Source: Anseongella ginsenosidimutans
GTDB lineage: Bacteria; Bacteroidota; Bacteroidia; Sphingobacteriales; Sphingobacteriaceae
Assembly: GCF_008033235.1 (NCBI RefSeq)
Contig: NZ_CP042432.1
Location: 1,116,001 to 1,180,000 of the forward strand
Direction of reading: 5' to 3'
Length of the DNA stretch: 64,000 nucleotides
The notes below the pieces were generated by a model. That model made no database searches and was not told the DNA's origin. It worked only from the letters and a program-made list of their open reading frames with translations. Each line of letters opens with the position of its first letter. The stretch's first letter is position 1. The translations under genes and the position numbers were made by a program. Positions 28,174 through 38,500 of this stretch are shown piece by piece.

Positions 28174-28266
28174 AATGAGTAAAAATTAAACTGACCGGAT
28201 TTTGAACCGGTTCTGATCGCATTATTTTCAGGCCGCTGGTCTAAGTTTGAAGCAAATTACAAAATC
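28174..28266. promoter_or_regulatory. Divergent control region with GAACCGGTTC palindrome
   Basis: The 93 bases between the two divergent genes contain a perfect 10-bp palindrome GAACCGGTTC (28204-28213), with a near repeat ACCGG just before it. TAAGTTTG (28242-28249) matches the -7 TAnnTTTG box for the plus-strand gene. The palindrome may bind the adjacent HTH protein; this is inference. Confidence 0.5.
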
Positions 28267-28902
28267 ATGAAAATAATCGTCCTATTTACGCTGATTTTAT
28301 GCGCGAGCAGCTCCCTTATTGCCCAGAAGAAAAGAATCGCGATGGAGCCCGGGAATTTTACGGTATTTAACCGGGAGGCCACCTATGAGGATGGCGTTGC
28401 CCACCTGGATTCCAGGCCCGGGGACGGGGTGCTTTGGCTGGCTGGCTCTGAATTTAAAAACGGCACCATTGAGCTGGATATAAAGGGCAAGAATACACCT
28501 GGCAGAAGCTTTGTAGGACTTGCTTTTCATGGCAAAGACAACGAAACCTACGATGCGGTTTACTTCCGGCCGTTCAATTTCAAACACCCGGAGCGGAATA
28601 ACCACTCCATCCAGTACATCGCCATGCCGGAGAATGACTGGGCCACCTTGCGAAAAGCGTTTCCAGGCAAGTATGAAAATGCGATCAATCCCACCCCGGA
28701 GGTGCCGGACGATTGGTTTCATGCTACCATTGAATTTAATTATCCGAACGTGAAAGTTTATATTAATGGTTCAGCACAGCCAGCCTTGGAAGTCACCCAG
28801 CTTAGTACGGGAAAATACGGCAAAATTGGCTTCTGGGTAGGCAACGGCTCGGAAGGATGGTTTAAAAACCTGGAAATACTAAAAAATGACGGCAACAACT
28901 AA
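28267..28902 (+). CDS. Secreted concanavalin-like (DUF1080-type) protein
   Basis: Protein of 211 residues with a cleavable signal (IIVLFTLILCASSSLIAQ). The rest looks like a single concanavalin-like lectin/glucanase domain related to DUF1080: GTIELDIKGKNTPGRSFVGL, DAVYFRPFNF and a final GKIGFWVGNGSEGWFKNLEI. DUF1080 includes 3-keto-disaccharide hydrolases, but catalytic residues cannot be assigned here. Its C-terminal half parallels the outer domain of the divergent membrane HTH protein. It overlaps the next gene by 17 bases. Confidence 0.78.
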   Translation: MKIIVLFTLILCASSSLIAQKKRIAMEPGNFTVFNREATYEDGVAHLDSRPGDGVLWLAGSEFKNGTIELDIKGKNTPGRSFVGLAFHGKDNETYDAVYFRPFNFKHPERNNHSIQYIAMPENDWATLRKAFPGKYENAINPTPEVPDDWFHATIEFNYPNVKVYINGSAQPALEVTQLSTGKYGKIGFWVGNGSEGWFKNLEILKNDGNN

Positions 28903-30004
28903 ATATACTGTTATCCTGCTAATCGCGAACCTTACGATGCTCGCCTGCGGGAATGTCAAAGAAAAAGCTGGCACTATGGTCACCAGGGATTTCGAATTTA
29001 TCTCGGGCGACAATAAACTTTCCGGGATCATAGACCAGCCTGCAAAGGGCGATGCTAAAGCGCTTATACTATTTGTTCATGGTTCGGGTCCTACCAACAT
29101 ACGAATGGAAAACAGGTATCTCGATTTGCGCCAAAGGTTTACCAAACTGGGAATTACTTGTGTGGTATGGGACAAGCCAGGTAACGGAAGAAGTGAAGGA
29201 GAGTTCGATCAAAACCAACCCTTGCAAGAAAGTGCCCGGGAAGTACTGGACGCCATCGCGTATTTACGTTCCAAAAACGTTCCCGGTTCTACCAGGATAG
29301 GTATATGGGGTACCAGTCGCAGCGGCTGGGTAGCGCCCATCGCCATGTCTCAGGATCCGGAAATCGAATTTTGGATTTCTGTAAGTGGCGTTCCGGCGGA
29401 GGATAACAAATACTACTTGATGAAATCTAACCTGCCGTTGGAAGGGCGTACCCAGGAAGAAACCCAGCTTCTTTTGAAAGAATGGGTACGGGGCAGGCAA
29501 ATTTTTATGCAGGGCGGGGCTTATGATGAATATCTGAACGCTACCGGAAATCTCCGGAAGGATACCTCGGTGGTTTATTTCGCGGGCGACCCGGAGATTT
29601 CCCGGGAAGAGTATGAAGCGGAGCAAAAAGCTTTTTTGGAGGTAAAGGATCAATACGAGTTTGACCAGGAAACACTAAGCTTGGTAATGGTACGTAATTT
29701 TGATGAAACGCTTAGTGGTTTGAACATTGATGTACTTGCTTTGCTTGGAGAAAAAGACACGAATGTTGATTGGCGTAAAACGAAACAGCTGTACGAATCC
29801 ACTATCGGAAAAAATCCCAATGCTTCATTAACCATTCAGACTTTTCCAAATGCCAATCACAGTATGAATATATCAAAAACCGGTTCTGTTCGTGAAGTTG
29901 AAGGCAGGTTAATGAGAGATGGGAAAAAAGCGGACGGGTTTTACAAAATCCAACTTGACTGGCTTCGTAAAAATGTTCTTAGCGAAACAGGCAAGGACTA
30001 TTAG
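28886..30004 (+). CDS. Lipoprotein alpha/beta hydrolase
   Basis: Protein of 372 residues with a lipoprotein-type signal ending at a Cys near residue 20 (NLTMLAC). The alpha/beta-hydrolase core shows the oxyanion-loop HGSGPTN, a nucleophile elbow GTSRSGW (Gly at +3 rather than +2 after the Ser), an acid candidate in GEKDTNVDW and a catalytic His in NANHSM. It is probably a periplasmic esterase or peptidase-like hydrolase. It is translationally coupled to the concanavalin-like gene, suggesting one process, perhaps deacylation of a bound substrate. Confidence 0.82.
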   Translation: MTATTKYTVILLIANLTMLACGNVKEKAGTMVTRDFEFISGDNKLSGIIDQPAKGDAKALILFVHGSGPTNIRMENRYLDLRQRFTKLGITCVVWDKPGNGRSEGEFDQNQPLQESAREVLDAIAYLRSKNVPGSTRIGIWGTSRSGWVAPIAMSQDPEIEFWISVSGVPAEDNKYYLMKSNLPLEGRTQEETQLLLKEWVRGRQIFMQGGAYDEYLNATGNLRKDTSVVYFAGDPEISREEYEAEQKAFLEVKDQYEFDQETLSLVMVRNFDETLSGLNIDVLALLGEKDTNVDWRKTKQLYESTIGKNPNASLTIQTFPNANHSMNISKTGSVREVEGRLMRDGKKADGFYKIQLDWLRKNVLSETGKDY

Positions 30005-30047
30005 GAGAAAAATAAAGCCGCTATCCAACATGTCAAAACCGTTTTGA

Positions 30048-30422
30048 AATAATACTGAATTTTACTGGAACACCTTGCCCTTAACGTACTGAACCAAACC
30101 GACTTTCTCCCCTGCGCAAGAACTGGCATACTGGATCACCCGGTACCGCTTATATCATGAGCCGCTGCTGACCCAAAAGATAACCGACATCAATCTCCGG
30201 CATCTCTCGGAACCCAACGGGAAAAACCGTTTCAGAAGGCTTCCTGAAAAAGTGCGTATTCTGATCCCTCTTTCCTCCGAAAGCTGGATCTTCGAACATA
30301 AAATGAAGATCCAGGCGAAACAAATGAAGTGCGAACCGGAGGAGCTGGACATCGCCGGTGAAGAATTCGCTCTGTTAAGTGTAAAATACTATAAGGCTTT
30401 TTCGGGAATAAGTGCAAAATAA
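30048..30422 (+). pseudogene. Unidentified protein-coding remnant
   Basis: An open frame without a start codon runs from 30093 to a stop at 30422, and continues upstream through one TGA (30090-30092) to 30048. The sequence looks like real protein: ELAYWITRYRLYHEPLLTQK, then NRFRRLPEKVRILIPLSSES and EFALLSVKYYKAFSG. I do not recognise the family. It seems to be the C-terminal end of a lost gene next to the restriction locus. Confidence 0.5.
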
Positions 30423-30461
30423 CCTAATTTTAACAGGTTCTAAGCTAACTAAAGGAAAAAG

Positions 30462-32807
30462 ATGAACCCAGCCATACACAATAAACTTGTTTCTTTTATC
30501 TGGTCGATTGCAGACGACTGCCTGCGCGATGTGTACGTACGTGGTAAATACCGGGATGTCATCCTGCCCATGGTAGTGCTTCGCAGACTGGATGCTTTAC
30601 TGGAACCTACCAAGGAACAGGTGCTGGAAGAGTTGAACTTTCAGAAAAATGAGGCAAAATTTGCGGAACTAAATGAAGCTGGATTAAAGGCAGCATCCGG
30701 ATATGTGTTTTACAATACCAGTATATGGACGCTGCAGCGGCTTTACGGTAGCGCCACGAATAGCCAACAGCTACTGTTGACCCATTTTGAGGATTATCTG
30801 AACGGTTTCAGTACCAATGTGAAGGAGATCATTGAAAAATTTAAACTGAGAAGCCAGATCAGACACATGGCATCAAAAGATGTCTTACTTGCTGTCCTTG
30901 AGAAATTCACCTCGCCCCGCATTAATTTAACACCTTTCGAGAAAATCGACCCGGAGGGCCGGAAACTTCCGCCTCTATCAAATCTGGGCATGGGATATGT
31001 CTTTGAAGAGCTGATCAGGAAATTCAACGAAGAGAACAATGAAGAAGCTGGAGAACACTTTACTCCCCGCGAAGTAATTGACCTGATGACCCATCTTGTT
31101 TTCGAGCCGGTGAAAGGCAAGCTGCCCCCGGTAATGACGATCTATGACCCTGCCTGTGGAACAGGGGGAATGCTTACAGAATCACAAAATTTCATCAAAG
31201 ATGAAGAAGGTATAATCCGGGCCACGGGAGACGTTTATTTATTCGGTAAGGAAATCAATGATGAAACCTACGCTATCTGCAAGTCGGATATGATGATCAA
31301 GGGTAATAATCCTGAAAATATCCGGGTAGGTTCTACGCTTTCCACCGACGAGTTTGCCGGCAGGAATTTCAATTTTATGCTTTCGAATCCTCCCTACGGC
31401 AAGTCCTGGTCAAGTGAACAAAAATATATAAAGGATGGCAAGGATATTATCGATCCACGTTTCAAGATTAAGCTTGGCAATTACTGGGGCGAAGATGAAG
31501 ACGCCGATGCTATACCCAGGTCCTCGGACGGGCAATTGCTTTTCCTGATGGAAATGGTCAATAAAATGAAACCGCTTAGTCAAAGTCCGGAGGGAAGCCG
31601 TGTCGCGTCGGTACATAACGGATCCAGTTTATTCACAGGTGATGCAGGAGGAGGCGAAAGCAATATCCGTAGATATATCATTGAAAATGATTGGCTGGAA
31701 GCAATTATTCAATTGCCTAACAATCTGTTTTACAATACCGGCATCACCACCTATATCTGGGTGTTAAGTAATAATAAAGCCTCGGGTCGGATAGGAAAAG
31801 TTCAGCTGATCGATGCCGGACAGCTCTACAGAAAGCTTCGCAAAAACCTTGGTAACAAAAACTGTGAATTTGCCCCTGAACACATCAGGGAGATCGTAGA
31901 CGCTTACCTGAATATGCAGTCAGTAGAGCGGAAGGACAATGATGAAGGGATTGCTTCGCAGATTTTTGACAATACCGATTTCGGATATTATAAAGTAACT
32001 GTTGAACGCCCTAAGCGCCTGAATGCGCAATTTACAGCTGAGCGAATTGCCGAATTACGTTTCGACAAAGGCCTGAGGGAACCGATGCGCTGGGTTTACG
32101 AGGAATTCGGGGAAGAAGCATACACCAGCCTGCCCCGGCATGAGAAGGCCATCACTGACTGGTGTGACCGGGAGGACCTGAATCTGACTTCCAAACAACT
32201 TAAAGCGCTGTTAAGCCCCGCCACCTGGCAAAAGCAATTAAATTTACTGAAAACCGCGGGCCAGCTTATGGAATCCGTTGGGGATGCGATTTTTAATAAT
32301 TTCAATATTTTCAGGGAGAAAGTGGAAGCAAACCTGAAGGCAAAGAAAATAAAACTTTCTGCCACGGAAAGGAATATAATTCTTAACGCTGTTAGCTGGT
32401 ACGACACAAACGCTGAAAAAGTAATCAAGAGCCGGGTAAAACTTTCCGGCGACAAACTGAAAGAACTGCTTAAGCATTTAAGCTGTACCGAAAGCCAGCT
32501 GCCGGATTATGGCTATTTCGAAACTGAAAAAAGGGGCGAATATATCCAGTACGAACCTGAAAGCGACCTGCGGGATACCGAAAACGTACCCCTTAAAGCG
32601 TCCGTTTACGATTATTTTTTACGGGAAGTAAAGCCACACGTATCCGAAGCCTGGATTAACCTGGATGCTACGAAGATCGGCTACGAGATAAGCTTCAATA
32701 AATACTTCTACCGTCACAAACCTCTGAGAAGCATAGAGGAAGTGACAGCGGATATCCTGCAGCTTGAAGCTGAAAGCGATGGATTGATCAAAGAAATACT
32801 TGGGTAG
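30462..32807 (+). CDS. hsdM: Type I restriction-modification system methyltransferase subunit
   Basis: N6-adenine DNA methyltransferase of a type I system, 781 residues. The N-terminal HsdM_N helical bundle starts at residue 1. The SAM-binding motif I is at residue 229 (DPACGTGG) and the catalytic NPPY motif at 309-312. The C-terminal part is longer than in E. coli HsdM and ends with coiled, charged segments. The start is preceded by an AAAGGAAAA ribosome site. The last base of the stop is the first base of the next gene start (TAGTG). Confidence 0.95.
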   Translation: MNPAIHNKLVSFIWSIADDCLRDVYVRGKYRDVILPMVVLRRLDALLEPTKEQVLEELNFQKNEAKFAELNEAGLKAASGYVFYNTSIWTLQRLYGSATNSQQLLLTHFEDYLNGFSTNVKEIIEKFKLRSQIRHMASKDVLLAVLEKFTSPRINLTPFEKIDPEGRKLPPLSNLGMGYVFEELIRKFNEENNEEAGEHFTPREVIDLMTHLVFEPVKGKLPPVMTIYDPACGTGGMLTESQNFIKDEEGIIRATGDVYLFGKEINDETYAICKSDMMIKGNNPENIRVGSTLSTDEFAGRNFNFMLSNPPYGKSWSSEQKYIKDGKDIIDPRFKIKLGNYWGEDEDADAIPRSSDGQLLFLMEMVNKMKPLSQSPEGSRVASVHNGSSLFTGDAGGGESNIRRYIIENDWLEAIIQLPNNLFYNTGITTYIWVLSNNKASGRIGKVQLIDAGQLYRKLRKNLGNKNCEFAPEHIREIVDAYLNMQSVERKDNDEGIASQIFDNTDFGYYKVTVERPKRLNAQFTAERIAELRFDKGLREPMRWVYEEFGEEAYTSLPRHEKAITDWCDREDLNLTSKQLKALLSPATWQKQLNLLKTAGQLMESVGDAIFNNFNIFREKVEANLKAKKIKLSATERNIILNAVSWYDTNAEKVIKSRVKLSGDKLKELLKHLSCTESQLPDYGYFETEKRGEYIQYEPESDLRDTENVPLKASVYDYFLREVKPHVSEAWINLDATKIGYEISFNKYFYRHKPLRSIEEVTADILQLEAESDGLIKEILG

Positions 32808-34147
32808 TGCCAGAGACTAACCGCATAGAATATAAACGAGAACTCAGTACCGATGTGGATATTGAAAAGGAGGTCATTGCCTTTTTGAATTATCACGAAG
32901 GAGGTGCTATCTATATTGGCATTAGTGAGGCCGGCAGGATAATTGGGGTCGAGGATGCCGACGGCGATATGTTAAAAATCAAAGATCGGGTCAAAAACAA
33001 CCTTGCTCCGTCTGCGATGGGTTTGTTTGATGTGGTGACAGAAGAACGTGAGGGCAAGAACGTTATAAAAATCATTGTAGCCAGTGGCCGCGAGAAACCA
33101 TATTTCAAAAAGAAATTCGGGATGACTGAAAAGGGCTGTTACATCCGAGTGGGGACAGCCGCAGAGCCCATGCCGCAGCCGATAATCGAAAAATTATTTG
33201 CCACCCGTACCCGCGATTCCATTGGCAAGATCCGATCGAACCGTCAGGATTTAACTTTTGAACAGCTTCGAATCTATTATGAGGAAAAGAGCAAGCCACT
33301 CAACAAGCAGTTCAAAAAGAACCTGGAATTACTCACAGAAGAAGGTACCCTCAATTACGCAGCGTATTTGCTGGCCGATGAAAACAATGTTTCCATCAAA
33401 GTGGCAAAATATAAGGGTGTGAACCGGATTGATTTGATTGAGAACAATGAGTACGGTTATTGTTCGCTGATCAAAGCAACCAAAAGCGTATTAGACAAGA
33501 TTGAACTGGAGAATCGTACGGCAACACAGATCACGTCCAAAGAACGAATAGACCGGAGGCTATGGAATCCGGTAGCGCTCCGCGAAGCCGTTATCAATTC
33601 GATCGTACATAATGATTTTACCCGTGAGGTGCCACCCAAATTCGAAATCTTTTCAGACCGTATAGAAATTACCTCAGCGGGTTCATTGCCGGAGGGGTTG
33701 AGTGAAGAAGAATTCTTTGAAGGCGTTTCCATTCCCCGTAATAGGGAATTAATGCGTGTTTACAGGGATTTGGAGCTGGTGGAGCAGCTTGGATCGGGTG
33801 TGCCACGTATTTTGGGAAGCTATGGAAAGGAATGCTTCCGGTTTATGGAGAACTTTATCCGGATGACGTTCCCTGCTTCGAAAGAAGTAACCCCCCAAGT
33901 AACCCCCAAGTAACCCCCAAGTAACCCCCAAGTAAGACGCTTATTAACCGTCTTCAAGGGAGAACACAACCGGCAGGAATTGCAGGATATGCTGGGGTTA
34001 TCTGACAGGAAAAATTTCCGGACAAATTATCTGAATCCGGCCATTGAAGCAGAATTTGTTAAATTAGTAGATCCCAACAGCCCGAAAAGTAGAAGCCAGC
34101 GGTATGTATTGACAGAGTTGGGAGAACGAATAAGAAATATTGGATAG
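32807..34147 (+). pseudogene. AlbA_2/ATPase-fold protein between hsdM and hsdS, interrupted by 11-bp repeats
   Basis: Predicted regulator-like protein with an N-terminal AlbA_2 (Schlafen-like) domain (EYKRELSTDVDIEKEV, GGAIYIGISEAGRIIGV) and a C-terminal ATPase-fold HATPase_c_4 region (LREAVINSIVHNDF, ELVEQLGSGVPRI). Translation from the GTG at 32807 stops at 33911-33913 after 368 residues inside a repeat tract. Beyond the tract the same frame is open to 34147 and encodes a clean winged-helix-like tail (NRQELQDMLGLSDRKNF). A full-length protein would have about 446 residues. Such genes occur within type I loci of Bacteroidota. Confidence 0.8.
33887..33935 (+). repeat. 11-bp tandem repeat (GTAACCCCCAA) with C5/C6 tracts
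   Basis: One 12-bp unit with C6 (33891-33896) is followed by three 11-bp units with C5 (33903-33907, 33914-33918, 33925-33929). Twelve-bp units would encode repeated VTPQ in frame. The three C5 units remove three bases in total, so the downstream frame is restored but a TAA arises inside the tract. This can be a phase-variable tract or a sequencing error. Confidence 0.85.
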
Positions 34148-34151
34148 AGAA

Positions 34152-35564
34152 ATGGCCGAAGTACAAGCTATAAATACTGGAGCAAGTTGGGAAAGGACGG
34201 AACCGTTGATTTCGCACCAATCCGTTGCGAAAGATTCCGGAGATGTAGTCCCAGTGGCAAAGATGGAATTTAGTTTTAAAAAATATTCTGCTTACAAGGA
34301 CAGTGGTGCAGCGTGGCTGGGTGAGATCCCGGACCATTGGGAGCTAACGAGACTGGGCACAAAGTTCGAGGAAAGAAGAACAAAGGTTTCTGATAAAGAT
34401 TATCCACCACTATCAGTAACTAAGCAAGGTATTTTACCACAGTTGGATCAAGCTGCAAAGACCAATGATGGTGACAACAGAAAGCTTGTAAAAGCAGGTG
34501 ATTTCGTAATAAATAGTAGATCAGATAGAAAAGGCTCAAGTGGCGTGGCCAATATTGATGGTTCGGTTTCGCTCATCAATATCGCTATGGAACCAAAGGA
34601 TGTCAATCCCATGTTCTGTAACTATCTTTTAAAGAGCAATTCATTTATTGAAGAGTTCTACCGGATGGGGCATGGAATTGTAGCCGACCTCTGGACGACG
34701 AGGTTTGATGAAATGAAGGCCATCATTATTGGAATTCCACCCAAACCAGAGCAAACCGCTATCGCCAATTTTCTCAACAGAAAAATTGCGCTAATCGATA
34801 AAGCCATAGCTATCAAAGAAAAACAAATCGCCCTCCTCAAAGAGCGCAATCAGATACTTATACATAATGCCGTTACACGGGGACTGAACCCTCACGTGAA
34901 ATTAAAGCGGAGCGGGGTGGAATGGATTGGGAATATTCCGGATAATTGGGAGGTGAAGAGGTTAGCTTCTTTTGGAGCTTTTTCAAAGGGAGCTGGAATT
35001 CCACGAGATGAACTGACGGACGAAGGAGTGCCGGCAATTTTGTATGGAGACATATATACTAAGTATGAGATCGTTGTGAATAATGTTTATCATAAGATTT
35101 CTACCAAAACGGCAAAAGGCGCGAGAAAGATAGCCAAGAACGCACTTTTATTTACAGGTTCGGGTGAAACTGCGGAAGACATTGGCAAATGTGTAGTGTA
35201 TCAGGGAGATGATGCCGTTTACGTAGGAGGAGATGTTATTATCTTTGAACAAATTGAGAACGATAGCCTTTTTTTATGCTATGTTTTAAACACAAATGGG
35301 GTAAAAGTACAAAAGGCAAAACATTCGAAAGGTGAAATTATCGTTCACACTTATGCATCAAAATTGAAAGAAATACGCGTACCCATTCCGCCAAAATCGG
35401 AGCAAACGGCTATTGCTTCCCACATAGATACTACCACCACCAAAACCAACGCCGCCATCTCCCTAAAAGAAAAAGAAATCGAAAAACTAAAAGAATACAA
35501 AACAGTGCTGATCGACAGCGCGGTAACAGGTAAAATAAAAGTAGAAGAACTATGCCCAGCTTAA
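34152..35564 (+). CDS. hsdS: Type I restriction-modification system specificity subunit
   Basis: DNA-recognition subunit with two target-recognition domains and two coiled-coil spacers. First half: YKDSGAAWLGEIPDHWELTR to EQTAIANFLNRKIALIDKAI; second half: RSGVEWIGNIPDNWEVKRL to EQTAIASHIDTTTTKT and a final helical dimer region. The ATG at 34152 lies 5 bases after the end of the restored upstream frame; ATG 34263 is an alternative closer to the usual HsdS N-terminus. Length is about 470 residues. It overlaps hsdR by 13 bases. Confidence 0.9.
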   Translation: MAEVQAINTGASWERTEPLISHQSVAKDSGDVVPVAKMEFSFKKYSAYKDSGAAWLGEIPDHWELTRLGTKFEERRTKVSDKDYPPLSVTKQGILPQLDQAAKTNDGDNRKLVKAGDFVINSRSDRKGSSGVANIDGSVSLINIAMEPKDVNPMFCNYLLKSNSFIEEFYRMGHGIVADLWTTRFDEMKAIIIGIPPKPEQTAIANFLNRKIALIDKAIAIKEKQIALLKERNQILIHNAVTRGLNPHVKLKRSGVEWIGNIPDNWEVKRLASFGAFSKGAGIPRDELTDEGVPAILYGDIYTKYEIVVNNVYHKISTKTAKGARKIAKNALLFTGSGETAEDIGKCVVYQGDDAVYVGGDVIIFEQIENDSLFLCYVLNTNGVKVQKAKHSKGEIIVHTYASKLKEIRVPIPPKSEQTAIASHIDTTTTKTNAAISLKEKEIEKLKEYKTVLIDSAVTGKIKVEELCPA

Positions 35565-38500
35565 CCAATGAGCAGGCTCTGGAGTCTGCCATCGAAGAAC
35601 GGCTTACCGGCACCAGCCTGGAGAAACTGAAGGCAAAAGGCATTATAGGGACGGATATTTCGGAAAGGGCACCGGATTATCGGGCCGGTAACGGGTATTA
35701 CATCGGTTTCCCTCATCATTTCAACGCTCGGCATGCTGTTGATGAAGAACGATTTTGGGATTTTCTGGAGCGGACTCAAAAGCAGGAACTGGAGAAGTTG
35801 CAGAGGCAATCCGACTGGAAGCCCAAAATACTGGAACGGCTGGATCGTATGATAAAAAAATACGGGGTTCTTCGATTGCTACGGAAGGGATTGGAGGTCG
35901 ATGATGCCCATTTTACCTTGATGTATGTGCTGCCGCTTGCAGGCAGCAGCGAAAAGGCAAAGCAAAATTTTGAAAGCAACCAGTTTAGTGTTACCCGTCA
36001 ATTGCGTTATTCGCTGAGCAATCCAGGTGAGGAAATTGACATGGTACTTTTTGTGAATGGGTTGCCCATTGCTACAATGGAACTCAAGAACCATTGGACG
36101 GGGCAGAATGCCAAAGTACACGGTCAGAATCAATACAAGTTTCAGCGCGATATTACACAGCCTCTTCTCCATTTTGGCCGCTGTGTGGTACATTTTGTGG
36201 TGGACACGGATGAGGTGTATATGACCACCCGGCTGAACGGGGCGGAAACCTTCTTTTTACCTTTTAATAGAGGCTACAACATGGGGAAGGGCAATCCGCC
36301 TAACCCTTTCGGGCATAAGACGGCTTACTTATGGGAGAACATACTAACCAGGGAAAGCATCGCGAATATTCTGCAGCACTTTGTTCGCTTTGACGGCAAG
36401 GAAACGGATCCCTTAAGCAAAAGAACCTTGTTCTTTCCGCGCTATCATCAACTGGATGTTGTGCGAAAGATTATAGCTGATGCAAGTAAAAAGGGTGTGG
36501 GGCAAACTTACCTGATACAGCATTCCGCAGGTTCCGGTAAGTCCAACTCAATTACCTGGTCGGCCTATCAACTAATTGAAGCCTATCCTGAAAATGAATC
36601 AGTCAGGGGAAGCCGGGGCATTACCCATCCGCTGTTCGATTCTGTCATCGTCGTTACTGACCGCAGATTACTGGATAAACAGCTCCGCGAAACTATCCGG
36701 GATTTTTCGGAAGTAAAGAACATCATTGGCCCGGCATATTCTTCCCCCGAGCTTAAAGAGAACCTGGAAAGCGGAAAACGAATCATCATTACGACTATTC
36801 AGAAATTTCCGTTTATCGTGGACGGCATTGCAGATTTGAGTGACAAATGCTTCGCCGTAATTATTGATGAGGCGCATAGTAGTCAAAGCGGCAGGGCTTC
36901 CGATAATATGAACCGGGCAATGGGAAGCGGTAGCGAAGAAGACGTCGATCCTCAGGATAAGATTTTGAAAGCCATGCATTCCCGCAAAATGAGGGGTAAT
37001 GCTTCTTATCTGGCCTTCACAGCTACTCCAAAAAATGCCACCTTGGAAAAATTCGGTGTACAACAAGCGGATGGAAGTTTTAAGCCTTTTCATCTCTATT
37101 CGATGAAACAGGCCATAGAAGAGGGTTTTATTTTGGATGTGCTGGCCAATTATACCACTTACAGGAGCTATTATGAGATAAGGAAGTCAATCGAGGAAAA
37201 TCCTTTATTTGACACGGTAAAGGCGCAGAAAAAGCTTAGAGCTTTTGTAGAACGCGATCAACAAACCATAGCCATCAAGGCGGAGATCATGCTGGAACAC
37301 TTCATAACACATGTGGTTAAAAAGAAGAAGCTTAAAGGCAAGGCTAAAGCCATGGTGATTACGCAGAGCATTGAATCGGCCATTCGTTATTTTTTCGCGA
37401 TCCGGGATTTGCTGAAAGAAAAAGGAAATCCGTTTAATGCCCTAGTTGCCTTTTCAGGAACCAAGCGTGTTGACGGACTGGAATATACCGAAGAAGCAAT
37501 CAACGGCTTTGGAGAGAATGAAACGCGGGATAAATTTGATGCCGATGAATATCGGATACTGGTAGTGGCTGACAAGTACCTAACCGGTTTTGACCAGCCG
37601 AAATTAACAGCCATGTACGTGGACAAGAAATTACAGGGCGTGAAGGCTGTTCAGGCGCTATCCAGATTGAACCGGTCAGCCGATAAACTTGGAAAAAAAA
37701 CCGAAGACTTGTTCGTGCTGGATTTCTTCAACTCGACGGAAGATATTAAAACGGCTTTCGACGATTTCTATACGGCCACGACACTTAGCAAGGCAACTGA
37801 TGTAAACGTATTGCACGAGCTTAAGTCCAGTTTGGACGATGGCGCCGTTTATGAGTGGGCGGAAGTAGAGAGTTTCGTGGAAAAGTATTTTGAAGGAGTG
37901 GACGCGCAGGAATTAAGTCCCATCATCGATGTTGCCGCTGCCCGGTTCAATGACGAATTGGCACTGGGGGACAACGACAAAGCCGACTTTAAGATCAAGG
38001 CCAAGCAATTCGTGAAAATTTATGGTCAAATGGCTTCCATTCTCCCGTACGAGGTTCTGAAATGGGAAAAACTATTTTGGTTCTTAAAATTCTTGATTCC
38101 CAAACTTATTATCGCCGACCCGGAACAGGATGCTCTCGATGGGCTGCTGAATTCGGTTGATCTTTCCACCTACGGACTTGAGCGGGTAAAACTAAATACA
38201 GCAATTAGCCTGGACGCCTCGGAAACAGAACTTGATCCTCAGAATGCTAATCCAAGGGCAGTTCACGATGGAGAGCGGGCTGAAGATCCGCTTGATAATA
38301 TTATCATAAGTTTCAACGAACGGTGGTTCCAAGGCTGGGACGCCACACCTGAAGAGCAGCGGGTGAAGTTCATCAATTTAGCGCGAAGTATAAGTTCACA
38401 TCCTGACTATAAAGAAAAGTATGCCAAAAATAGCGATACTCAAAACCGGGAAATTGCCTTTCATAAGATCTTTGACGAAGTTATGGCCAAACAACGTAAG

